Part shown: one piece after another, positions 1 to 8,400 of the stretch
Layout: the number at the start of each line of letters is the position of its first letter
Position numbering within the stretch: the stretch's first letter is position 1
Assembly: GCA_030605795.1 (NCBI GenBank)
Contig: JAUWHR010000018.1
Span: 1-46,251, forward strand
Source of the DNA: Anaerolineae bacterium
Lineage (GTDB): Bacteria > Chloroflexota > Anaerolineae > Anaerolineales > E44-bin32
DNA: 46,251 bases
Direction of reading: 5' to 3'
The notes under the pieces: generated by a model
The model's input: the letters and a program-made list of their open reading frames with translations, nothing else
Databases searched by the model: none
What the model was told of the DNA's origin: nothing
Made by a program: the position numbers and the translations under genes

Positions 1-993
1 ATTGACCCCTTTCAAGTGAAAGTCTGGCTTATTGGCCCCAGCGACAAAATTGGTTCCCTGCTCAATTGAGGGATCACCAATGATCATCAACCCCTGCTCA
101 ACCGGATCAACCACTCTCTTCAACCCAACCGGACTGGCGTATCCGGGTTCAGCTCCACATGCTTGGATTTCTTCTTCGATCGCAGGACGTAGTGATTGGC
201 AGCCGGTTGTATGTAACAGCTTTGGGATGCTGATCTCCAAATCCCCGCGCAACACCGCAAACACAAGCCGCCCATCGTCTGCTGTCATGAAGACTGCCTT
301 GATAGTCTTCGACTCAGGAATAGACAGCATTTGTGCTAGGTCACGAATGGTATCTGCGCCAGGCGTGGAGACCAGGTTCATCTCCTCCAGATCCTCACCC
401 GGGACTGGTGACCGTTCGAATCGTGCTGCCGCTTGGCTGGCAATGTATCCGCACCCGTGACAGGTGAGCAACGCTTCCGGCCCTGCTTCAACTGCATGCA
501 CCCACCCCGGACAACCGGGTTGCCATTCCAATCGCTGCGGTGCTAGTCCAACCGATGGCCACCAAGCATCCATGCTATCCAGCCAATGATGACTAAAATC
601 GCAAAGCTCATCTTCGGAGGCAGTCGCCGCTATCCACTGAAGAGCCGTACACCACCGAGGTCGAGCCAGTCCTTGAGGTGGCCTGGAAAATTGCACCGTG
701 CGACGGGCAAGCAGGGAAACAGGAAGTTGTCGGTAAGATTGGATCTCAGCTTGGAGGACTCGCCCCCACTCTTGCTCTGGAAACCCGGGTGGCAGTATCA
801 CCGCCTGAGCTTCTGGCGAAATCGAGCGGAGCGAAGTTGCTAAGCGAGCAAGAACTCGTTCGCCAAGGGGGAGCAGGGCAACCTGGTCGTCCACCAGGCG
901 AGCGATCGCCGCCCTGAGTGCAAGCGCTGTCCACGGATCAACCCTGGACGGCGACTGGCGAAGTGTGCGCCCGAAGAGACGACTAAGCCGCAT
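1..993 (-). CDS. Prolyl-tRNA synthetase-like protein lacking catalytic motifs, partial at window edge
   Basis: The visible 331 residues align by eye with bacterial ProRS. The N-terminus reads MRLSRLF..TLR, followed by LPLGERVL (41-48) and EIQSYRQLP (83-91). A CHGCGY segment (178-183) leads into the YbaK-like insertion (editing) domain at about 205-331, with TPG..TI, LRGD and GANKPDFH. About 37 residues that carry the TxE substrate loop in ProRS are missing before EIQSYRQLP. The motif 2 stretch, normally FRDE..PR.GL.R..EF, reads QFSRPPQGLARPRW, so the key Arg and Glu are gone. The KTIK segment (229-232) of the editing domain is retained. The start ATG follows AGGAGGG. It is the last visible gene of a minus-strand operon, 17 nt after the M23 gene. 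Aminoacylation looks lost; an editing or regulatory role is inference. The C-terminus lies outside the window. Confidence 0.8.
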   Translation of the reverse strand, partial: MRLSRLFGRTLRQSPSRVDPWTALALRAAIARLVDDQVALLPLGERVLARLATSLRSISPEAQAVILPPGFPEQEWGRVLQAEIQSYRQLPVSLLARRTVQFSRPPQGLARPRWCTALQWIAATASEDELCDFSHHWLDSMDAWWPSVGLAPQRLEWQPGCPGWVHAVEAGPEALLTCHGCGYIASQAAARFERSPVPGEDLEEMNLVSTPGADTIRDLAQMLSIPESKTIKAVFMTADDGRLVFAVLRGDLEISIPKLLHTTGCQSLRPAIEEEIQACGAEPGYASPVGLKRVVDPVEQGLMIIGDPSIEQGTNFVAGANKPDFHLKGVN

Positions 994-1010
994 GGAACCC
1001 TCCTGTAGAA

Positions 1011-2102
1011 TTAAAGATCCGGAGGCTCGGAGAGGTTAACCGGTGTAGGTGTGGGCTCGATTACAAAACCGTGGCGTCCGCGAAATATAAGTAAGTTCGT
1101 CTGCCCTGGGTAGAGTAGAAATTGAGCTGTAAAAGTGCGACCGACGAAGTCGATGCGCACCTCGTAGGGTCCAGCAGGCAAATCGCTGATCACAAAATTT
1201 TCTCCGTAGAAATCATCGGGATGGATTGTTCCTTCGACATAGGACCACACATCCCATCGCTGGCCGGTCTCTATGGAATAAATTTGAACCAATTGCTCGG
1301 GGATTAATTTACCAATCGTGTCTTCCAAACGTCCGGCTAGTACACCCCACCCCTCAGAAGGAACAATCCAGAGCTCTGGATTACGGGTGTTCCAATAGCG
1401 ATTTTCACCCAGTCGAATCTCGAAGTGCAGATGTGGTCCGCTCGCATGGCCTGTTTCACCTACTACCCCAATCACTTCACCAGTAAGGACCCTTTGCCCT
1501 TCCCACACGCAGATCGATTGCATGTGAGCATAAACGGTATAAAGCTTATACCCTTGGTAGCCAAAGTCATGCAGGATGGCAATCGCCAGTCCATAGGGGT
1601 CGGTTTCATCATATGTGCCACGGTAAAGTCCATAGCCTACCCATATTACCTCGCCTGAGCCTGCAGCAAGGACGGGTGTTCCTCGAGCAGCGCCTAGATC
1701 GACGCCGGTGTGGATATTTTCCTCTCCGAACAAGGTGCTTCCATAGCGATAGCGTGGGTTCGGCCAGTTCACTTCTCCGGAAGGAATAGGCCGGCTGAAA
1801 ACAAAATGATCGTTCGGCTGGATAGCCCAAGGGACGGGATAGGGCGGTGGGCGCCAGACCGAGGTGGGATTTGGAACAACTGTGGGAAAATCCAGTAGAA
1901 AGGGGGTCGCTATGACTGCTCCGAATGCACTATCACCCGTTGCCAATGTCGCCATGGCGATAATATCTGGTTCTTGACCAGTCAATTCCTCCTCAAGTAG
2001 ATCATCTCCTGCTGGTTCTAACTCGGGAGCGGTCCCGCAAGCCGTGAGGACAAAGCTCCCCATCAGGATTGCCCAGGTGATGAAACACCGAAGGTTGTTC
2101 AT
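1011..2102 (-). CDS. M23 family metallopeptidase, lipoprotein
   Basis: This 363-residue protein begins with a lipoprotein signal ending in the lipobox LTAC (Cys22), so it is probably anchored outside the membrane. The M23 (LytM/lysostaphin-type) domain spans about residues 125-230 and keeps all expected zinc and catalytic residues: HTGVD (His131, Asp135), YAH (His193) and PHLHFE (His224, His226). These enzymes cut peptidoglycan cross-bridges or stem peptides. The frame is open 50 codons further upstream, but ATG at 2102 is chosen because it starts a clean signal peptide and overlaps the upstream stop in an ATGA junction, typical of translational coupling. The C-terminal ~120 residues form a putative beta-rich carbohydrate-binding or Ig-like region, ending in a Thr/Pro tail. 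Confidence 0.92.
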   Translation of the reverse strand: MNNLRCFITWAILMGSFVLTACGTAPELEPAGDDLLEEELTGQEPDIIAMATLATGDSAFGAVIATPFLLDFPTVVPNPTSVWRPPPYPVPWAIQPNDHFVFSRPIPSGEVNWPNPRYRYGSTLFGEENIHTGVDLGAARGTPVLAAGSGEVIWVGYGLYRGTYDETDPYGLAIAILHDFGYQGYKLYTVYAHMQSICVWEGQRVLTGEVIGVVGETGHASGPHLHFEIRLGENRYWNTRNPELWIVPSEGWGVLAGRLEDTIGKLIPEQLVQIYSIETGQRWDVWSYVEGTIHPDDFYGENFVISDLPAGPYEVRIDFVGRTFTAQFLLYPGQTNLLIFRGRHGFVIEPTPTPVNLSEPPDL

Positions 2103-3979
2103 GGAGAAATAGGCGTTGGCGTGCGCCACCGCCACCACCACGGCGTAGCTGTTGGCCTTGGCGTACGTGTTGGCGTGGGTGTTGGGGTGCGAAAAGGCGT
2201 TGGCGTCACAATCGCCGAGGCGGGATACAGTTGCAGCATGGCCGTCGTCCAATCGAGGCCACCGGTAAGCACAAATTCATTAAACCGCGCGCTTGGGTAG
2301 AACGTGCGCCAATTGGCCAGGGCGGGAAGTCGCTCAAACCCATAATCGGATGCCAGTTGGGTGAAGTCCACATAATAGCCTGATGGGATCTGCTCGCGTG
2401 GTGACCCACCTTGATCATAAGTCTGAGGGTCAAAATTGTGCCGGGTGGTGAAATCCCATGGAAGGTAACGTAATGGTTCTCCAAGCGAACCATCCTGAAT
2501 ACCAGCTCGCACAAAGACTCGCCAATAAGTATGGCCACTGAAGTCCTCACGAATAAGCTCAACCCACCCAGCTTGGATGGCGGCTTGGCTAAAAGCAAAG
2601 GCTCTCCCAGTATAGAGCCAATCGTTATAAGCATACCCTGGAGGGAGTGGATCGTTCAAACCCACAAAGGCATTTTCCAGACTGACCAGAAAATCCCATC
2701 CAACTTCCTCAGCAGTTCGCACTCTTAGCGCGTTGAAGGCCTCATCTACTGCATCTGAAAGAGCGGAGTGAGGTGCTGAAATATCGGGGAGATCGACTAG
2801 CAAGAAACGACCTGAGTCAGCCGGGTGGTTAGTGAACACATACAGAGATGTTGGAGTAAGTTCAGTAACCCCAGATGTGAATAGCTCACCAGGTAGACCA
2901 CTACTGGTCCAATCTAGACTTACGACCCCGTTGGCAAGGGGGAAACCGAGCGAGGTCATCCCATCATCACTCAGCGAATAACTCTTGATATATGTTTCAT
3001 TCGGATTACGCAGCACGGCGGCGATGCTGTGCCCATCCGGAGACCATGCGACGGCTCGACCTTGACTCATTTGCACCGGCGCGCGATCGAGGTCTCCAAG
3101 GTCCTGGATCATGATCAGATCTATACCGTTTGAGAGCACAGAATAAGCCAGACGGGAACCATCAGGACTGAAAACTGGGTCTATCTCGGCTATTCGTGGC
3201 GTATTTGTGAGATTATGGAAACGATCGCCTGGATGTTCCAAATTAGCAATGAAGACATCCGGGTTTCCATCCCGGTCAGAAATAAATGCGATGCGTCGAC
3301 CCTTCGGATCCCAAGCTGGGGAAGTATCCGCTGCAGGGTGGCTGGTCAGCTGTATGGGAGGTTGGCTGCCATCAATCGGAATGATCCAGATATTGAAATC
3401 GCCATTGTAGTACGCCTCACAAGCCAGCCAATGCCCATCTGGGGACCAGGTAGGATAGCTCTCAAAGCCAGGAGTATCCGTCAAACGGCGTAGTTTTCCC
3501 GTCCTTAATTCTAGGAGAAAGAGATCCCAAGCCCCCTGGCGATTCGATGAAAAAGCGATGAACGCACCATCAGGACTGATTGCGGGATAACGGTCATCCC
3601 ATTCGCCGTTGGTGAGCTGCACCGGAGATACATCGCCAGGTATATAAGCCCAAAGATGGGTCCGTCCAGCTGCCCGGGCGGTATAGACCAACGCCCCCAT
3701 AGATGCGGAGCGAGTAGGAGCAACGGTAAAGGTAGCCGAGGGTGGTGCAAGGGTTGCAGTGATGCTCGGCGTGGCTGTATGACCTAGTGCGGTTGCCAAA
3801 GCGGATAACGTAGGGTCAATCTGGGTGGGGTAAAGCTCTGCTTGCACCAGGATCCCTGCCCAACCCAACCCGCCGACGACGAACAGAGCGAGAAAAAGGA
3901 AAAGCCGGAATCCCCAGACGCGCCAACGTCGACTGGGGAAATCCCGGCGAGATTGCATGTCAGTTTTATTTTCGGTCAC
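2099..3979 (-). CDS. Membrane-anchored TolB-like beta-propeller (PD40 repeat) protein
   Basis: The 626-residue protein has a basic N-terminus, one membrane segment at about 21-46, a Thr/Pro linker, and then repeated propeller blades with the WD40-like (PD40) signature: YPAISPDG, YPTWSPDG, SPAWDPKG, DPVFSPDG and AVAWSPDG, each followed by IAF.S.R or similar. A C-terminal domain of about 220 residues has no fold I recognise, and the chain ends in a Thr-Pro-rich tail with a WWWRWR cluster. Start is GTG at 3979, behind GAGGCAGG; an in-frame ATG seven codons later lacks a ribosome site. It heads the operon with the M23 peptidase and ProRS-like gene. A cell-surface scaffold or binding role is inferred; no enzymatic motif is visible. 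Confidence 0.8.
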   Translation of the reverse strand: MTENKTDMQSRRDFPSRRWRVWGFRLFLFLALFVVGGLGWAGILVQAELYPTQIDPTLSALATALGHTATPSITATLAPPSATFTVAPTRSASMGALVYTARAAGRTHLWAYIPGDVSPVQLTNGEWDDRYPAISPDGAFIAFSSNRQGAWDLFLLELRTGKLRRLTDTPGFESYPTWSPDGHWLACEAYYNGDFNIWIIPIDGSQPPIQLTSHPAADTSPAWDPKGRRIAFISDRDGNPDVFIANLEHPGDRFHNLTNTPRIAEIDPVFSPDGSRLAYSVLSNGIDLIMIQDLGDLDRAPVQMSQGRAVAWSPDGHSIAAVLRNPNETYIKSYSLSDDGMTSLGFPLANGVVSLDWTSSGLPGELFTSGVTELTPTSLYVFTNHPADSGRFLLVDLPDISAPHSALSDAVDEAFNALRVRTAEEVGWDFLVSLENAFVGLNDPLPPGYAYNDWLYTGRAFAFSQAAIQAGWVELIREDFSGHTYWRVFVRAGIQDGSLGEPLRYLPWDFTTRHNFDPQTYDQGGSPREQIPSGYYVDFTQLASDYGFERLPALANWRTFYPSARFNEFVLTGGLDWTTAMLQLYPASAIVTPTPFRTPTPTPTRTPRPTATPWWWRWRTPTPISP

Positions 3980-4086
3980 GAAACGCCTGCCTCAAGGCCG
4001 CCATTATACATATTGTCTGTTGTTATGCTATATGGTGCAAGGAAGATGCCAGCAATTCCTGGCAAATAAGAGGTATTACATATAAT

Positions 4087-4200
4087 GACTCAATTGAAAA
4101 AAGGTCAACCGCGAGAAGATGACCGGTATATGTGCGGGCGCAGCCCGCACCCCCACATATACCCCTCCCCATTCCTTAAGGGTATTTTTTTAGTGCACTC
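4087..4200 (-). mobile_element. MITE-like element, copy A (114 bp, reverse orientation)
   Basis: Terminal inverted repeats lie at the two ends (GACTCAATTGAAAAAAGG and, inverted, GAGTGCACTAAAAAAAT). The element is flanked by the direct repeat ATATAAT at 4080-4086 and 4201-4207. The central palindrome is at about 4125-4163; one arm has lost about six bases relative to the 121-bp copies, so the hairpin is broken. It sits between the propeller gene start and the pseudo-ImmA gene end. Confidence 0.85.
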
Positions 4201-4278
4201 ATATAATCCGAATCGTCGATTAAACAAAACATAGGAGCCGACCCATGAGCCGGCTCCCTGGTAAACAACCATCTAGAA

Positions 4279-4791
4279 TCATCTTTTTTGGTTAACCGAG
4301 GCGAAGTCCTCCCAACATCGCAGGGCAATGCTTTGGGGAATACTAAATGTCCTGGCAACTCCACGTCCGCGCCCACCTTGCTCATGATAAGCGTCGAGCA
4401 GAGGCGCAGGAGCTAACAGGCAACTGGCAAAGTACTCTGCTGACTCACGTAAATTTGGCAATAACAGGTCAAAGAGCCCCATAGCACGACCGTGTTTACT
4501 GGTGATCAAAGCACTTAGCGTCTCCCGGGCAAGTACGAAACGTCGCTCCTCCGGTTCAAGGTCAATACGCACAAAGATGCTCCCTCTCTGGCTAGGAGGA
4601 CGGGCGAAGGTGGCATCCCATAAATTGGAGTACATATCCACTACGCCGAAGTCGGAATCATACAATGGCGGTGGATTCTTAAGCAATTCTTCCACAGGCA
4701 CCGGTGGTTCAAGGACTCCCATATAGTTCACGAGCCCTTGCGCTAAATTGCGCAAGAACCACTGACGCTCTTCTCGGGTGATGGGGATCAT
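4279..4791 (-). CDS. ImmA/IrrE-like protein without the HExxH zinc motif
   Basis: The 170-residue protein resembles the ImmA/IrrE (DUF955) metallopeptidase fold in layout. It has an F-x-LARE helix, then an acidic ESAEYFASCLLAP segment (about 116-128) like the E-x-x-A-x-x-FA-x-x-LLMP of the family, then a C-terminal F-x-I-P-x-x-A helix. The zinc site expected at AHELGH reads ARETLSA, so both histidines are absent and peptidase activity is unlikely. ATG at 4791 overlaps the stop of the upstream small gene (ATGA), so the two are probably translated as a unit. In ImmA-repressor pairs the peptidase cleaves a regulator; here a non-catalytic binding role is more likely. Family assignment rests on motif spacing only and is tentative. 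Confidence 0.55.
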   Translation of the reverse strand: MIPITREERQWFLRNLAQGLVNYMGVLEPPVPVEELLKNPPPLYDSDFGVVDMYSNLWDATFARPPSQRGSIFVRIDLEPEERRFVLARETLSALITSKHGRAMGLFDLLLPNLRESAEYFASCLLAPAPLLDAYHEQGGRGRGVARTFSIPQSIALRCWEDFASVNQKR

Positions 4792-5078
4792 GCCGCTTGT
4801 TCGTCCTCAGCTCGGTCTTGGCCAGGCAGCAACCCCTCGAGTGGGGAGGGCAGCTGAATGCGGACTGCAACCTCTTCGGTAGCCTTCACATACCGATAGG
4901 CAAGCACCGCGTACTCCGCCCAGGATTTGGCCTCCAGATTTGCAAGACGCTTGTGTATGTCGTTCGAAAAATCCAGTTCGGAAATTACTTCTTCCATCCG
5001 ACCAGCAGAAAAAGCTTGAACCACACTGGGGTCGATAATGGAACGAGCTACTAACTGATTGAGGGCTTGCATACTCAT
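4788..5078 (-). CDS. Small helical protein coupled to the ImmA-like gene
   Basis: I do not recognise the family with certainty. The 96-residue chain looks all-helical and has no Cys, signal peptide or membrane segment. It ends in a charged, Ala-rich tail. Its first half (ALNQLVARSIIDPSVVQAF) resembles in rhythm the short helical leader domains of Nif11/Franean-type peptides, but no core peptide or maturation enzyme is present, so I do not call it a RiPP precursor. The start ATG follows a perfect AAGGAGGT. The stop overlaps the ATG of the next gene. An intrinsic terminator lies only about 40 nt upstream, which suggests control by read-through (see leader at 5117-5316). Product described only as a hypothetical partner of the pseudo-ImmA. 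Confidence 0.7.
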   Translation of the reverse strand: MSMQALNQLVARSIIDPSVVQAFSAGRMEEVISELDFSNDIHKRLANLEAKSWAEYAVLAYRYVKATEEVAVRIQLPSPLEGLLPGQDRAEDEQAA

Positions 5079-5116
5079 TTGGGACCTCCTTGTGCCAGAA
5101 AAGGTTTCATGTTCAT

Positions 5117-5156
5117 TAAAAAAAGAAAAAGGCAGCAGGCGCTAAGCCTCGCTGCC
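5117..5156 (-). terminator. Intrinsic terminator or attenuator upstream of the small-protein gene
   Basis: On the minus strand GGCAGC-G-AGGC pairs with GCCT-GCTGCC around a short loop, followed by TTTTTCTTTTTTT. It ends about 39 nt before the ATG at 5078, too close for a separate promoter. It may terminate the upstream regulator transcript about 330 nt after its stop, or act as an attenuator for the cassette. Confidence 0.75.
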
Positions 5157-5201
5157 AGGCGCTTTAAAATTTATACTAAATTGCCCAATGACACAGTTTA
5201 C

Positions 5202-5246
5202 TTAATCTATCAGTGCGCCATCTCTAGGGCAGCGAGTGCTGACCAT
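5202..5246 (-). CDS. Putative 14-residue leader peptide
   Basis: An ATG with an ideal AAGGAGGT five bases upstream opens a 14-codon frame reading MVSTRCPRDGALID, followed by TAA. It lies between the tandem repeat and the terminator, the usual place of a leader peptide in translation-controlled attenuation. It shows no run of one amino acid. The ribosome site is better than that of most genes in the window, which is the main argument for translation. Confidence 0.4.
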   Translation of the reverse strand: MVSTRCPRDGALID

Positions 5247-5294
5247 GGCAACCTCCTTATACTTTGTTCCCTCTCATCGGAAGCTTACATTATT

Positions 5295-5316
5295 ATTCTC
5301 AACGGATTCTCAACGG
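5295..5316. repeat. Perfect 11-bp tandem repeat, possible operator
   Basis: ATTCTCAACGG occurs twice head to tail, at 5295-5305 and 5306-5316, just upstream (in the minus direction) of the leader ORF. Eleven base pairs is one helical turn, as expected for a dimeric regulator binding one face. The regulator is unknown; the adjacent STAND/BTAD protein is one candidate. Confidence 0.5.
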
Positions 5317-5475
5317 TGGAGGAGATAATTTGCATCTTCTGATCCATTGATGTGAACACAGCTCTGGCGATTGATTATCAGTCTATATCGCTCGGAATAT
5401 TGTCTACAACTCGGTTGAGACGTTTAACCTGCAGGGATGGAAAGTTAGGAAATGGGGTGCAAGTTCCTCCTCGGT

Positions 5476-8400
5476 TCAATCGATTATTCGAGTGTAAAGT
5501 TCGCGAACGGGCTCTGGTGGATCAAGACCAAGTTCATCCGCTAGCAATCGTATGTAACGCTGATAGTGGGCAACGACTTCGCTTCGCCTCCCAAGACGCC
5601 CGAGCGCTTCAAGGAACCATAAATTGGTGTCATCGCGGTAGGGATCAATCTGTAGTGCCTGCCGAAGTGTGTTAACCGCCCGCAGTGGCTGATCTCGTAC
5701 AAGAGCCTCTTGAGCATGGCTAGCCAGGAGATCAAGGTAGCGCAGCTCGAGATCACGGCGACGCTCCGACACCCAATCCGAAGAAAACTCCGGTAAGAAC
5801 GACCCGCCATATGAGTTGATCGCCTCAGTCAAAGCGAACATCTTACGCGGGTCGCCCGGCGGCAACCCTTCGGCGACCGAGGCCGCGCGCTCAAAACGAA
5901 GAACATCGTACTCGATCGGTAACTCGGGGTTGAGGCGGTAGACTGGAGCTTCATGCAGGATAATGTCGCGGCCAAGCTCGCGTCTCAAGTTGTATACCGC
6001 TGTGTGCAGATTCGCCACCTGACGTCCAGGAGGGTGGTGTGGCCAAAAAGTCTCTAGTAATACATCGCGCTCAACACGCTGATGATCCGCCAGGTGGAAG
6101 AGTACTTCCCGAGCCAATGGCTTGAGTTCAGTTAGACGTTTATCTTGACACTGAACACTAGCCTCTCCCAGCGCGAATAAGGCGATCCGTGCTGCAGCAC
6201 CCACATCCTCAGGGGCTTCTTGGTAAAGTTGAGCCACAGCACGCATCGTATCTATCCGACGTAAGACGACCGAAAGCACAGGATGATTACCCAACCTGGA
6301 CCTGGCGAAATCACGGAAATCCGAATCGAACGCTAGTTCTCCAGCCAAGATTTGCTCAGCGCCATTTCCCCCACACCAATCAAGCGCTTGCTCAAGAACC
6401 ACCTGGGACTGGTCGATATCACCTGCGGTGAGCGCAGCGCGTGCTTGAAAAAAGAGGGCCAAAGCTCGTTCGCTTACATCAACCACCGCCCTTTTTTGAA
6501 TTATTTGTTGGAATGTATCCTGGGCGCGTCGCGGCTTAGCTAAAACCTCCAGCGCCCCCAGTTGAATGGTGACCGCCACTGGGGGGTCATCGCCCTGCTC
6601 CAATGCAATCGCCCGTCCCAACCACTTATGCGCCAGTGCGCCACCGCCTCTACGCCGATGTAAAACGCTGGTTCGAATACAACCGTAACGGGTGAGGCCT
6701 ATATTTTCCAATTGGGCAGCTAGAGACAAACCCTGTCCATAGAGCTCCGCTGCCTGGAGGGCCAGGTCAAGATCTGCAAATAGATCAGCTTGGCTGAAGA
6801 GAATGATGGTCTCACGCGCCGGGCTGGCAGCCTGCCGGGCGTACTTAAGCCCTTCATTGAAAAGTTCCAGCGCCTCCTCATACCTGCCTTGGAGATGGGC
6901 GTCACAAGCAAGGTTGTTAAATGAAACCGCCAATTTAATTGGCGCACCTACTTGCAAAAATATTTCATGAGCCCTAAGGGAGGTTGCGTGCGCCTCAGTC
7001 GCTTTACCTAAAGCAATTTGAATATTGGATAAGTCTACAAGGGCGCTTGCCTGAGCATTCCTCAGCTTGGGTTGATTTAGGAGTTCAACAGCTCTCAGTG
7101 CAATTGGCTCAGCAGAACGCAGATCGCCTTTGCCCACAATTGCCAACGCCCGCAAACGACAACAGTCTGCTTTGCGCAATCTGCTACCTCGACGAGCAAG
7201 TATGATCTCTGCATTTTCAACTGCTTCTAGGACTTTATCATACCGAACGCGGCGATAAGCAATCCACCCACACAAAATCTCTGCATAAGCCTTTAATGTT
7301 TTCGGAGTCCTTGTATCGATCATCTCCCGTACACGGTTAAGAGTGGTCTCAGCAGCATCGAGATTTCCCTGCTCCGTGTAGTAGGCGGCCAGGTAGAGGA
7401 ACACCCTTGGCGCGGAAGCCTGGGTCTCCTCCAACTGCCGGGACCATGATTCCAGGGTCAACCACCGTCCGCTTCGATACATCTCCTCGGCGCGCTTCTC
7501 AGCCAGAGCAGCAGCTCGGCTGCTAGCGCCGGCACTAGAATATAGAGTGACAGCATGTTCAGAGGAGCCATGTTGCGCTAAATAATCAGCCGCCCGTACT
7601 AGAAGTTTCCTGAACCTCCTCCGGTCGGCGCTCTCCAACAATTGGAGCAGGAATTGCCGAAATTGGGGATGGTATTCGTACGTCCTGGGGCTCTCATCGG
7701 TAACTGTCACGAACATGCCACCGCGAACCAGACGACGAAGGAAACGGTTGCTTTGTTCCTGCTGGAGCAAGTAATCGCACCCTTCAGCAGTCATCACGGG
7801 GAAGACAGACGAGTCAAGCATAAATCGACGTAGGTCATCCGGTTGGCGATTAAGCACCACAGAAGCCAGATACTCATAGACCATCGGCCGAGGATCCTGC
7901 ACTAGCGCGCTCAACCCGCTGCCGGACAACTTGCCTGAGAGGACCACACCAGTAATCCAACCACGGGTCTCCTCCAACAAGCGGTCGGCTTCTTGCTGGT
8001 CCAATTCGGCTCCCCCCTGTGACTTTACCAGCTCAACGAGCTCAGATCTTGTGAGCGCCAAATCTTGTGGACCAAGACCCGCCAGGCCACCTTCGGCCAT
8101 CAATCGAGCTAGGGAGACCTCAAGTACCTCCCGGCCGGCAACTAAGATTGTCACCTGTTCTGGTTGGACCTCAAGGAACGCGTCCAGAAATGCCGTGGTG
8201 GCCTTAGAGCGATTAATCAGCTGTATATCGTCAAGAGCGATCACAAAGGTTTCACTCACCTGGGCATCAACAACCTCGGCAAAAGCACGAGCGATAGCTT
8301 GTGGTGATGAGTCAGCCAACCGCTCCAGATCGAGTTGACCTCCCAGGCGACGAAACCGCCGTTGTAATGAAGCTGCTAGCACAGTAGCAAATCGAATCAC

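Larger units (their letters stand above)
5079..5475 (-). other. Intergenic leader region of the small-protein/ImmA-like cassette
   Basis: This 397-bp gap separates the large regulator (stop at 5476) from the small-protein gene. On the minus strand it holds, in order, a tandem repeat (5295-5316), a 14-codon ORF with a perfect ribosome site (5202-5246), an intrinsic terminator (5117-5156) and the ribosome site of the downstream gene. I see no convincing promoter between the terminator and the ATG at 5078. Confidence 0.6.

Noticed and set aside
32..917. Plus-strand ORFs at 32-460, 586-843 and 678-917
   Set aside because: They are shadows of the ProRS-like gene on the minus strand, which has clear homology and a ribosome site.
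4788..5078. RiPP precursor (Nif11/Franean leader-like) interpretation of the small protein
   Set aside because: The helical rhythm is similar, but there is no leader-core boundary, no Cys/Ser/Thr-rich core and no maturation enzyme nearby.
5067..5342. 91-codon plus-strand ORF in the leader region of the small-protein cassette
   Set aside because: It begins in the complement of a ribosome site, covers the terminator and leader ORF of the opposite strand, and has no start signal.
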